A DNA stretch of 14,354 nt from UBA7672 sp040398465 (GTDB lineage: Bacteria; Pseudomonadota; Alphaproteobacteria; Caulobacterales; Hyphomonadaceae), in assembly GCA_040398465.1 (NCBI GenBank), contig JBBAUA010000071.1, positions 1-14,354 of the forward strand, written 5' to 3'. Positions within the stretch are counted from its first letter, which is position 1, and each line of letters opens with the position of its first letter. The notes under the pieces are model-generated. The model did no database searches, was not told where the DNA came from, and saw only the letters and a list, made by a program, of their open reading frames with translations. Made by a program: the position numbers and the translations under genes. Below, piece after piece: positions 6,526 through 12,806 of the stretch.

Positions 6526-9060
6526 ATGCCTCAACCTCAAACCTCCGTCCCCTGGCTCCGCATCGCGATGCGCGAACTCTCCGGCGGCATTGCCGGCTTC
6601 TGGATCTACCTCGCCTGTCTCGCGCTCGGCGCCTGGGCCATCGCCTCCGCCGGATCGATCACCGATGCGCTGCAGGCCGGGCTCACACAGCAATCGCGCG
6701 CGCTGCTCGGCGGCGATGCGGCGATCCAGATATCCCAGCGCGCCGCCACCGTCGAGGAACGCGCTTGGCTCGATGAGCGCGGAACCGTCAGCGAGGCAGC
6801 CCAGGCCGACCTGATGGCCCGCAACGGCGACAAGGTCGCCCAGGTAGATGTCCGCGGCATCGACGGCGCCTTTCCCCTCGTTGGCGCCTTCACCTTCGAC
6901 CGCACTATCGCCACGCCCGACGTCATCGCCCGCGCCGGCAATGTCTGGGGCATCGCCGGCAGCGCGAGCCTCGCCCGCGATCTCGGCATCAAGGTCGGCG
7001 ACCGATTCACCCTCAGCGGCATCGATGTCGAACTCCGCGCGGTCCTCATGCGCGAGCCCGATCGCATCGGCGAGCCAGGCATGTTCGAGCCGCGCGTCGT
7101 CATCGACATCGAAGCCCTGCGCGAAGCCGGCCAGCTGCAACCCGGCGCGCTGTTCCGTACCGCCTACCGCATCATCCTCAAGCCAGAGACGGCAGCCACC
7201 TTCAAGGACGACCTCAACGCGAAGTGGGAATCCGAAGGCCTGCGCCATCGCGGCCCCGAAGATGCGATCGACGGCCTGCGTGGTCTCATCGGCATGCTCA
7301 ACACCTTCATGACGGTGGTCGGCATCAGCGCCCTCATCGCCGGCGGCGTCGGCGTCAGCCAGGCGACATCCTCCTTCCTCGAAACCCGCCTCGATTCCAT
7401 CGCCACGCTGAAAGCCTTCGGCGCAGACGGCGGCACGATCCGCGCCGCCTACGCGACCCAACTCGCCGTCCTAGCTGGCGCCGGCGCACTTGCCGGCATA
7501 GCCCTCGGCGCGCTGTCCCCGTGGATCGTTGACGCCATCGCCGGCGATGACATCCCGCTGCCCATGGTGCTGGGCATCTATCCGATTGCGCTCCTGAAAG
7601 CCTTCGTCCTCACGCTGCTCGCCGCCGCCATGTTCGCAACGCCGCCGCTCGGCCGCGCCCGCACCACGCCGCCCGCAGCGCTCTTCCGGCGCGACAGCGG
7701 CGAGGCCGGCCAGCGCACGCCATGGACCGAACGCCTCGTCGCGTTCGGCGCAGCGCTCCTCCTCCTCGCCATCGCCATGGCAGGATCGCAGCGGCCGCCT
7801 GTGGTGCTCGGCCTGCTCGTCGGCGCAGCCGTCGCGTACGCGATCCTCATCGGCGTCGCCGTGCTGGTGAAACGTCTCGCCCATCGCGCCGCCCGTCACG
7901 CGCGCGGCAAGATGCGGCTCATCCTCTCCAACCTCGGCGGCCCCGGCTCGCTCGCCCCCATCGTCGCGCCTGCGCTTGGCCTCGGCCTCGGCCTGCTCAC
8001 CCTCATCATCGTCATCCAGTCCAACCTGCTCGGACAGCTCACAGAGACTGCGCCCTCGGAAGCTCCCTCCGTCTTCTTCCGCCAGATCGCCGAGCGCGAC
8101 ACCGAAGCCTTCGACGCGCTCATGGAAGAGCAGGGTATCGACACCACCGACCATCTCGCCTACCGCCGCGCCCCCGTCCTCCTCGGCCGCGTCATCACGA
8201 TCGACGGCGAAAAACTCGACGAACAGGCCGTGCCCATGGAGGAGCGCTGGATCACCCGCACCGAAGTTCCCATGACCATCCTGCCCGACAAACCCGTCGA
8301 GGCGCTGCTAAAGCAGGGCGCCTGGTGGCCGTCCGACTATTCAGGCCCGCCGCTCGTCTCGGTGGAGGAGGGCGTCGCCCAGGGCCTCGGCCTGAAAATC
8401 GGCAGCCGCATCGGCCTGCGCATCTTCATGCTGCAGGTCGAGGCCGAGGTCGGCTCCATCCGCAAGGTCGACTGGACCGGCTTCGGCGCCAACGTCGCCT
8501 TCATCCTCTCGCCAGGTTCCGTAAAAGGCTTCAGCCCCGCCCACGCCGCCATCGTCCGCATCCCGCCCGAGAAGGAAGAGGCCGTTGTCGCCGCTGTAGC
8601 CGAGCGATTCCCCCGCGTGTTGGTATTCCAGGTCCGCCGCACGCTGGAGACTGCGGTCGATCTCTTCGCGCAGGTCTCGGTGATCATCACCGCGCTTGCA
8701 AGCGTGGTCCTCGCTGCCGGTATTCTCGTCCTCTTCGGCGCGTTTGCTGCAGCTGCGCGCCGCCGCCGCCGCGAGTCGGCGCTGCTCAAGGTCTTCGGCG
8801 CCACCCGTCCCGCGATTCTCTTCTTCTATGCTGCTGAGTTCGCGCTTGCGGCATTGCTCGCCGTCCTCCTCGGAGTCGGCTTCGGTGTTGTCGCGGCTCA
8901 CCCGATTGTGACTTACCTGCTCGAGGCCGAGTGGCGGCTTGAGTGGGCGCCAGTTCTCTCTGTCGCTTTCATCACAGTGTTTGCCGCTGCGGCGGGAGGC
9001 GCCGCTGTCGGCTGGTCGACTTTGTCCCACCGCCCGGCCCACGTATTGCGCTCAGCATGA
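6526..9060 (+). CDS. ABC transporter permease, FtsX-like, YbbP type
   Basis: 844-aa inner-membrane permease that should pair with the ATPase at 4491-5156. By eye there are about ten helices in the YbbP order. One lies near residues 20-45. A periplasmic domain (about 46-255) follows, then three helices with the first FtsX core (about 262-375), including the signature stretch LETRLDSIATLKAFGA. Next come two helices (about 400-445) and one at about 475-500. A second periplasmic domain (about 505-710) is followed by a final FtsX core with three helices (about 715-840). The duplicated FtsX modules and length match YbbP rather than LolC/LolE (about 400 aa). YbbAP-type complexes are thought to act on envelope lipids or hydrophobic compounds; the substrate here is unknown. 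The start has no visible ribosome site but agrees with family N-termini. It lies 84 bases after the Hsp70-like gene, with no terminator between. Confidence 0.9.
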   Translation: MPQPQTSVPWLRIAMRELSGGIAGFWIYLACLALGAWAIASAGSITDALQAGLTQQSRALLGGDAAIQISQRAATVEERAWLDERGTVSEAAQADLMARNGDKVAQVDVRGIDGAFPLVGAFTFDRTIATPDVIARAGNVWGIAGSASLARDLGIKVGDRFTLSGIDVELRAVLMREPDRIGEPGMFEPRVVIDIEALREAGQLQPGALFRTAYRIILKPETAATFKDDLNAKWESEGLRHRGPEDAIDGLRGLIGMLNTFMTVVGISALIAGGVGVSQATSSFLETRLDSIATLKAFGADGGTIRAAYATQLAVLAGAGALAGIALGALSPWIVDAIAGDDIPLPMVLGIYPIALLKAFVLTLLAAAMFATPPLGRARTTPPAALFRRDSGEAGQRTPWTERLVAFGAALLLLAIAMAGSQRPPVVLGLLVGAAVAYAILIGVAVLVKRLAHRAARHARGKMRLILSNLGGPGSLAPIVAPALGLGLGLLTLIIVIQSNLLGQLTETAPSEAPSVFFRQIAERDTEAFDALMEEQGIDTTDHLAYRRAPVLLGRVITIDGEKLDEQAVPMEERWITRTEVPMTILPDKPVEALLKQGAWWPSDYSGPPLVSVEEGVAQGLGLKIGSRIGLRIFMLQVEAEVGSIRKVDWTGFGANVAFILSPGSVKGFSPAHAAIVRIPPEKEEAVVAAVAERFPRVLVFQVRRTLETAVDLFAQVSVIITALASVVLAAGILVLFGAFAAAARRRRRESALLKVFGATRPAILFFYAAEFALAALLAVLLGVGFGVVAAHPIVTYLLEAEWRLEWAPVLSVAFITVFAAAAGGAAVGWSTLSHRPAHVLRSA

Positions 9061-9194
9061 AGGTGGGTATGTTCCCGGTGCGTCAGCCCGACGCGATGTC
9101 CTCGAAAGAACCGGCCCGCAGCAGTTTGCGGAGACGGCGATGGAGACCCGTCACTGAGGACGTTGATAGATGGTTGGGCGAACGGGGAGGAGTC

Positions 9195-10148
9195 ATGAAT
9201 AAGCTCGTATCTGTACTTGCGTTGGCGACCGCGCTTGGCGCGTGCCAGACGATGCCAATGGATGGGTCCTCGACGATGTCGAGCGCCGATTCATCCACAG
9301 CCATGGCGTGGAAGGCAAAGCGTGGACCCGATGGCGTCCATCCGGACCTCAATGGCGTCTGGAAGGTGATGAACACCGCGAACTACAACATCGAGGCGCA
9401 TCCCGCCTCAGCCGCGCTGCAGCTTCGCCCGGGACCCTACGTGCCCGTGCCGGATGCTTCCGTCGTGGCGCTTGGCGCAATCGGCGCCGTGCCGGCTGGC
9501 GTTGGCATCGTGCAGGGCGACGGCAAGATCCCCTACACCGCTGATGCGCTGGCCGTTCGCGACGCGAACCGCGCCAAGGCCGTCGATATGGATCCGGAAG
9601 TGAAGTGCTACCTGCCGGGCATTCCGCGCGCCAACTACATGGACAAGCCCTTCCAGATTTTCCACTCGGACAAGGCCGTGTTCATCGCCTATGAATTCGC
9701 CGGCGCTGTTCGCAACGTCTTCCTGGAAGAGCCGGATCCGGCTCCCGCCCAGTCGTGGATGGGCCAGTCCTACGGCCGTTGGGAAGGCGACACCTTCGTC
9801 GTCGAAGTGACCGACCAGCTGCCCACCACCTGGCTTGACCGTTCGGGCAACATCAAGGGCGAAGACACCAAGATCGTCGAACGCTGGACGCCCACCTCCG
9901 ACTTCACGATGCGCTACGAGGCCGAGATCTCGGACCCGTCAGTGTACGCGAAGCCGTGGAAGATCGGCTTCAACCTTTACAAGGCCACGGGCGAGGACGC
10001 CCAGCTGCAGCAGTTCAAGTGCGTCGAGTTCGTCGAAGAACTGATGTACGGCCACCTGCGGAAGAACCCGCTGCCTGGCCCTGCGCTGGAGCGTGCGAAG
10101 CGTGAAGCCGAAGAGCGCGCTGCCGAGGAGGCCGAACTGGGCGAGTGA
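9195..10148 (+). CDS. Uncharacterised lipoprotein of the type found near DUF6152 genes
   Basis: 317-aa exported lipoprotein. The signal peptide ends in a good lipobox LGAC (Cys17), and a Ser/Met-rich linker (19-38) follows. The mature domain starts at PDLNGVWKV (50-58) and carries blocks that look conserved: KIPYTADAL (111-119), DPEVKCYLPGIPRANYM (133-149), and the Trp-rich stretch WMGQSYGRWEGDTFVVE (188-204). I recall this as a recurring proteobacterial and acidobacterial protein without a defined function. The tail (294-317) is a charged Glu/Ala/Arg helix. The start is fixed by the signal peptide and by GGGGAGGAG at 9184-9192 just upstream; the longer frame beginning at 8943 overlaps the permease and lacks a signal. 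Codons are less extreme than in the ABC operon (more AAG, CGT, GAA), hinting at good expression. It probably functions with the DUF6152 protein that follows. Confidence 0.82.
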   Translation: MNKLVSVLALATALGACQTMPMDGSSTMSSADSSTAMAWKAKRGPDGVHPDLNGVWKVMNTANYNIEAHPASAALQLRPGPYVPVPDASVVALGAIGAVPAGVGIVQGDGKIPYTADALAVRDANRAKAVDMDPEVKCYLPGIPRANYMDKPFQIFHSDKAVFIAYEFAGAVRNVFLEEPDPAPAQSWMGQSYGRWEGDTFVVEVTDQLPTTWLDRSGNIKGEDTKIVERWTPTSDFTMRYEAEISDPSVYAKPWKIGFNLYKATGEDAQLQQFKCVEFVEELMYGHLRKNPLPGPALERAKREAEERAAEEAELGE

Positions 10149-10157
10149 TAGCGCAGT

Positions 10158-10204
10158 CCCGCGGCATCCTGTCCTCGCGCACGCGAGACGGGAGTCGCCG
10201 CGGG
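10158..10204 (+). terminator. Nested hairpin after the lipoprotein gene, possible weak terminator
   Basis: Outer arms CCCGCGGC (10158-10165) and GCCGCGGG (10197-10204) are perfectly complementary. Inside them CTCGC (10174-10178) pairs with GCGAG (10183-10187) around a four-base loop. It begins nine bases after the stop codon. No T-run follows (the next bases are CCCGCGTTGAATATG), so this is not a standard intrinsic terminator. It could instead stabilise the 3' end of the lipoprotein mRNA. Confidence 0.4.
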
Positions 10205-10351
10205 CCCGCGTTGAATATGTTGTGATGGCGGCGACTGTTAGCGTCATTTGGCCGACCGGCGCCGTCAGAACACAACGGAATACGGGCGATCCAGGGTTGG
10301 AACCGGCAGACCAAAAGCCGGGAGGACGCGGGCGCCCCATGTGTCAGACCC

Positions 10352-10380
10352 TTGAGAACCCGCTCTTCCGGGTTTAAAAC
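10352..10380 (+). promoter_or_regulatory. Promoter for the DUF6152 gene with inverted repeat in the spacer
   Basis: TTGAGA (10352-10357), exactly 17 bases, then TAAAAC (10375-10380): five and four of six matches respectively to the sigma-70 hexamers. The spacer is an inverted repeat, AACCCG (10357-10362), six-base loop, CGGGTT (10369-10374), which could be an operator for a regulator binding between -35 and -10. Transcription would begin near 10387, giving a leader of about 85 bases before the start codon at 10472. Confidence 0.5.
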
Positions 10381-10395
10381 GGGGGTAATTCAGGG

Positions 10396-10424
10396 GCGCT
10401 GGCGGGTTCGTACCCGCCCTGCGC
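10396..10424 (+). promoter_or_regulatory. Strong hairpin in the DUF6152 mRNA leader
   Basis: GGCGGGT (10401-10407) and ACCCGCC (10412-10418) pair perfectly around the loop TCGT. Flanking GCGC (10396-10399) and GCGC (10421-10424) can extend the stem across a small internal loop. Together with a smaller stem GACGG/CCGTC (10441-10454) it places a folded RNA directly before the ribosome site GGAGG (10461-10465). It may be a 5' stabiliser or a translation control element; no T-run follows, so termination is unlikely. Confidence 0.45.
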
Positions 10425-10471
10425 ATGGAAAAAGGTGGACGACGGCAAACCGTCAGTTCTGGAGGAAGTAG

Positions 10472-11047
10472 ATGAAAACCAAGACTCGTCTGGTTGTCGC
10501 TGGGGCCGCTCTTGCCGCCCTGACCGCCGCCGGCGCCGGCACCGCCGCTTACGCGCACCACGCGTTCGCCGCCGAGTTCGACGCCAACCGCCCCGTCCTG
10601 CTGAAGGGCGCGGTGGAGTTCGTTGAATGGACCAACCCGCACACCTGGATCCACATCAAGGTCAAGGACGTGAACAAGTACGGCCAGCCGAAAGCCGGAT
10701 CGACCCTGAACTGGGCGATCGAGGGCGGCACGCCGAACACGATCTTCCGCCTGCCGGACGCCGGCAAAGGCATGTCGAGCGCTGACCAGGCTAAGGCCCG
10801 TTCGGTCGCCATCCCCAAAGGCACTGAAGTTGTCGTCCGCGGCTACCAGTCGAAAGATACTGTTTGCTCGCGCAAATGGGGCACGGGCGCTGCTCTGAAG
10901 GACATGACCTGCAAGGCCAACGGCCGTGACGTGACCTTCCCGAACGGCTGCAAGCTGTTCGTCGGCGGTTCGTCCACGGGCGCGCCGAAAGACGGCGCTG
11001 ACGCTGGCGCCCGCACGGATTGCACGGCTTCCTCCGCTCCGGCGTAG
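10472..11047 (+). CDS. DUF6152 family secreted protein
   Basis: 191-aa exported protein of unknown function. An N-terminal signal peptide (1-28, KTKTR then an Ala/Gly-rich hydrophobic core) is cleaved at AYA/HHAFAAEFD. The DUF6152 hallmark follows: HHAFAAEFD (29-37), LLKGAVEFVEWTNPHTWIHI (43-62), then the family C-terminal block GRDVTFPNGCKLFVGG (151-166). A His cluster (29, 30, 57, 61) could bind metal, and four Cys (132, 147, 160, 184) could form two periplasmic disulfides; both are inferences. Residues 167-191 form a low-complexity Gly/Ala/Asp tail. The start is supported by GGAGG at 10461-10465, six bases upstream. The gene has its own promoter and leader structures upstream and a strong terminator downstream, so it is a self-contained unit that may also receive read-through from the lipoprotein gene. 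Confidence 0.88.
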   Translation: MKTKTRLVVAGAALAALTAAGAGTAAYAHHAFAAEFDANRPVLLKGAVEFVEWTNPHTWIHIKVKDVNKYGQPKAGSTLNWAIEGGTPNTIFRLPDAGKGMSSADQAKARSVAIPKGTEVVVRGYQSKDTVCSRKWGTGAALKDMTCKANGRDVTFPNGCKLFVGGSSTGAPKDGADAGARTDCTASSAPA

Positions 11048-11074
11048 GCCTCGAAGGCAACCCAACCAAATCAG

Positions 11075-11102
11075 CCCGCCGTCGCAAGACGGCGGGTTTT
11101 TT
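11075..11102 (+). terminator. Rho-independent terminator of the DUF6152 gene
   Basis: A perfect nine-base stem, CCCGCCGTC (11075-11083) with GACGGCGGG (11088-11096), closes a GCAA tetraloop and is followed at once by six T residues (11097-11102). It lies 27 bases after the stop codon. This is the clearest intrinsic terminator in the window and marks the border between the core gene block and the repeat-rich right end. Confidence 0.95.
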
Positions 11103-11148
11103 GCTTGCGATCCGCGCTGCCGAGACGACGCGCGACAAGGGGAAGGCC

Positions 11149-11190
11149 TCCCTGGTCGAAGGCGGGGAGGTGTCACGAAGTGACGTAGGA
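11149..11190. repeat. REP-like intergenic palindrome
   Basis: GTCAC GAA GTGAC (11172-11184) is a perfect small inverted repeat preceded by GGCGGGGAGGT. Short GGGGAGGTGTC-type palindromes of this kind are scattered between genes in many alphaproteobacteria, so this is probably one member of a genome-wide family. Only one copy is visible here; the family assignment rests on general knowledge. Confidence 0.35.
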
Positions 11191-11222
11191 GTAGTCCTGC
11201 TACAGGCGAAGTTGCGGTGTCT

Positions 11223-11405
11223 ACGGACCATCGTTTTGAGGATGGTGGGGCGTTTGCACGCGATTGCGACGATTCCGACCTTGGCGGGTTTGTCGGCGGC
11301 CTGCGTGCGTCTGCGGATGCCCTTGAGGGCTGAGTTGCGTCTTCTGGCGAGGAAGGCTGCGAGGTAAAGGGCGCCACGCACATCGGCGCGGCCGTCCGAG
11401 ACATG
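11223..11405 (-). pseudogene. IS110-family transposase, C-terminal remnant
   Basis: The minus strand reads HVSDGRADVRGALYLAAFLA, then about 20 residues later DKPAKVGIVAIACKRPTILK and TMV. This is the C-terminal (Transposase_20 side) pattern of IS110 transposases: GGRA-x-VR-x-ALYMAA, then GKP-x-KVA, then the L-TILN-x-MVR end. The N-terminal DEDD catalytic domain is absent, and about 60 aa of a normal protein of 300-400 remain. The reading continues downstream into unrelated sequence, so the original stop is lost or frameshifted. It is a dead fragment, but it shows past transposition at the edge of the repeat-bounded segment. Confidence 0.7.
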
Positions 11406-11476
11406 CCACCGACTGCAACGGCGCGATGCGGGAGCGGCGCTGCGACTGGTGCGACGGCTATTCAAGAATCAGAGCG

Positions 11477-11772
11477 TCTAGCCGCAGCGGATTGTCACCG
11501 ACGGACCCCGATCCTGCGGTGCTGCGCTTCAGCAAGCTGGTCCTGATGATCGCCGGCATCATCGCCGTTTGCGCGACAACAATCGCGCAGAGAACTCATT
11601 TCTCCTCATCCCACGATGCGAATGGAAGATGCAGGGGTTCAAGCGCTGAGGATCAGCACAGCGCTTCCCTGAAACGCACGCTCGGAATCTGTCTGGGCGA
11701 GAGAGGCGGCATGGCGCATGGAGAATCGACGAAAGCCCAGCGGGCCCGCAAGAGGTTCACCTGCAAGCTCCG
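11477..11772. repeat. Long direct repeat, copy 1
   Basis: Bases 11477-11680 match 13932-14135 base for base except at 11506 (C versus T) and 11522 (C versus T): 202 of 204 identical. Homology resumes at 11683-11701 (equal to 14211-14229) after a 73-base segment present only in the other copy. It then fades through a diverged tail (the CGACGAAAGCCCA block and the AGCTCCG block) to about 11772. An inverted repeat AAGCGCTG/CAGCGCTT (11641-11666, ten-base loop) lies near the end of the conserved part. No insertion-sequence family was recognised in it. Confidence 0.93.
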
Positions 11773-11925
11773 CGGTACGACGACGGGAGGGGCTACCCGA
11801 TGGGCGGCACCATTTTTTGTTTTTGGTGCAGGCGGACTGCCGTTCTGATTGACGAGGACTAGGCAAGACGGCCAATCCTCTCCCGAAGCTTCCCTTCATG
11901 CGGTTCGTTCAGGAGATAGGCGACC

Positions 11926-12699
11926 ATGGCCTCGCTAGAGCCCATACCCCTGCTGGTGATCGGTCTCGTTATCCTCCTGACCCTCGCCGGCGCGGTGGCT
12001 CTCGGATATCACGGCAAGGTCTGGCTTCAGGGCCGGAGCGCGCCGTCGCCCACGACAAAGTCCGGGCCCGACCACCTGTTGTCAGCAGCGCTTGGACTTC
12101 TCGCCCTGCTTCTGGGCTTCTCTTTCTCCATGGCCCTCAACCGCTTCGACACGCGCCGCGATCTCGTCGTCCAGGAGGCGAACGCCTTAGGCACAACCTG
12201 GCTGCGAATCCAGCTCATGAGCGAACCTGATCGCTCCGATATGAACCAACTTCTCAAACGCTATGTCGATGCCCGGCTTCTCTGGTCCGAGGCCTTCGCC
12301 GATACCGCGGCCGAGGGGCCAACCCAGGCGCTGCAGGATGAATTGTGGACCGCTATGGGAAAGGCACTGCGCGGGGACAGTCCCGCCCTGCTGACCAGGG
12401 GGGCCATGGATTCCCTCAATGAGAGCCTGGATCTGGCCGCCGCCCGCAAAGCCGTGCGCTCTGCCCATATTCCCGACACTGTCCTCCTCGTGCTGCTGCT
12501 CTACGCAGTCCTGTCGATGATCATGATGGGGTCGGTTCTGGCCGCCAGCCGACAAACCCATCGCGGGGAGACCGCCCTGCTGCTGATCCTTCTCACCCTT
12601 GCCCACATGGTCATTCTTGATCTTGACAGGCCCAGGACGGGCGCGATCCAGGTGTCGCAACAACCGATGGAAGAGTTACAGCGCTCGATGAAACGATGA
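11926..12699 (+). CDS. DUF4239 (bestrophin-like) membrane protein
   Basis: 257-aa integral membrane protein. It has two N-terminal helices (about 8-28 and 50-70), a soluble middle region of about 110 residues, and two C-terminal helices (about 184-206 and 214-233). The family pattern is clear in GFSFSMALNRFDTRRDLV (64-81) and EANALGTTWLR (84-94) after helix 2, and in LDLDRPRTGAIQVSQQPM (231-248) after helix 4. DUF4239 proteins are described as bestrophin-like, which suggests an anion-channel-like architecture, but the function is unproven. The start is supported by AGGAG at 11911-11915, ten bases upstream. With the amidase gene that follows, it sits between the two copies of the long direct repeat. 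Third-position G/C bias looks weaker than in the ABC operon, compatible with a different origin. Confidence 0.82.
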   Translation: MASLEPIPLLVIGLVILLTLAGAVALGYHGKVWLQGRSAPSPTTKSGPDHLLSAALGLLALLLGFSFSMALNRFDTRRDLVVQEANALGTTWLRIQLMSEPDRSDMNQLLKRYVDARLLWSEAFADTAAEGPTQALQDELWTAMGKALRGDSPALLTRGAMDSLNESLDLAAARKAVRSAHIPDTVLLVLLLYAVLSMIMMGSVLAASRQTHRGETALLLILLTLAHMVILDLDRPRTGAIQVSQQPMEELQRSMKR

Positions 12700-12704
12700 G
12701 TCGC

Positions 12705-12732
12705 TTGACGGTTGCGGGCGTACGAATATTCG
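12705..12732 (+). promoter_or_regulatory. Possible promoter for the amidase gene
   Basis: TTGACG (12705-12710), 16 bases, TATTCG (12727-12732). The -10 half overlaps a perfect palindrome CGAATATTCG (12723-12732), a possible operator or just an AT-rich melting point. It lies in the 107-base gap between the DUF4239 stop and the chosen amidase start. Downstream, ACGTTCC occurs twice 21 bases apart (12736-12742 and 12757-12763). Confidence 0.3.
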
Positions 12733-12806
12733 CAGACGTTCCACATTCTTGCCCCAACGTTCCTTCTCTGGCAGCGTTCGTGCGTCCAAATAGGAGCTGT
12801 CGAAAA

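Larger units (their letters stand above)
10149..10471. other. Intergenic leader region between lipoprotein and DUF6152 genes
   Basis: 323 bases with no convincing gene. It holds, in order, a nested hairpin (10158-10204) just after the upstream stop, an unremarkable stretch (10205-10350), a good promoter whose spacer is an inverted repeat (10352-10380), a strong hairpin (10396-10424), a 16-codon open frame (10425-10475) and a smaller hairpin (10441-10454) before the ribosome site. The separate promoter implies the DUF6152 gene can be transcribed independently of the lipoprotein gene. Confidence 0.7.
11103..11925. other. Gene-poor junction with mobile-element debris and repeat copy 1
   Basis: About 820 bases without an intact gene. 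From left to right it contains a REP-like hairpin (about 11149-11190), the decayed tail of an IS110-family transposase on the minus strand (11223-11405), about 70 unexplained bases, copy 1 of the long direct repeat (11477-11680 plus a diverged tail to 11772), and about 150 bases leading to the DUF4239 gene. The last part includes TTGACG at 11849-11854, but its -10 (CCAATC at 17 bases) is poor. Confidence 0.7.

Noticed and set aside
10285..10380. tRNA-like segment (GGAACCGGCAGACC resembling a tRNA D-arm)
   Set aside because: No acceptor stem, anticodon arm or T-arm can be assembled around it; the resemblance is a short word match.
10265..11404. Minus-strand open frame (379 codons) covering the DUF6152 gene
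   Set aside because: Antisense to a gene with clear family blocks, promoter and terminator; its product has no motif.
11426..11848. Plus-strand frame of 140 codons crossing repeat copy 1
   Set aside because: No ribosome site, no family match, and it runs out of repeat sequence into unrelated DNA. At most its core is a remnant, as discussed among the findings.
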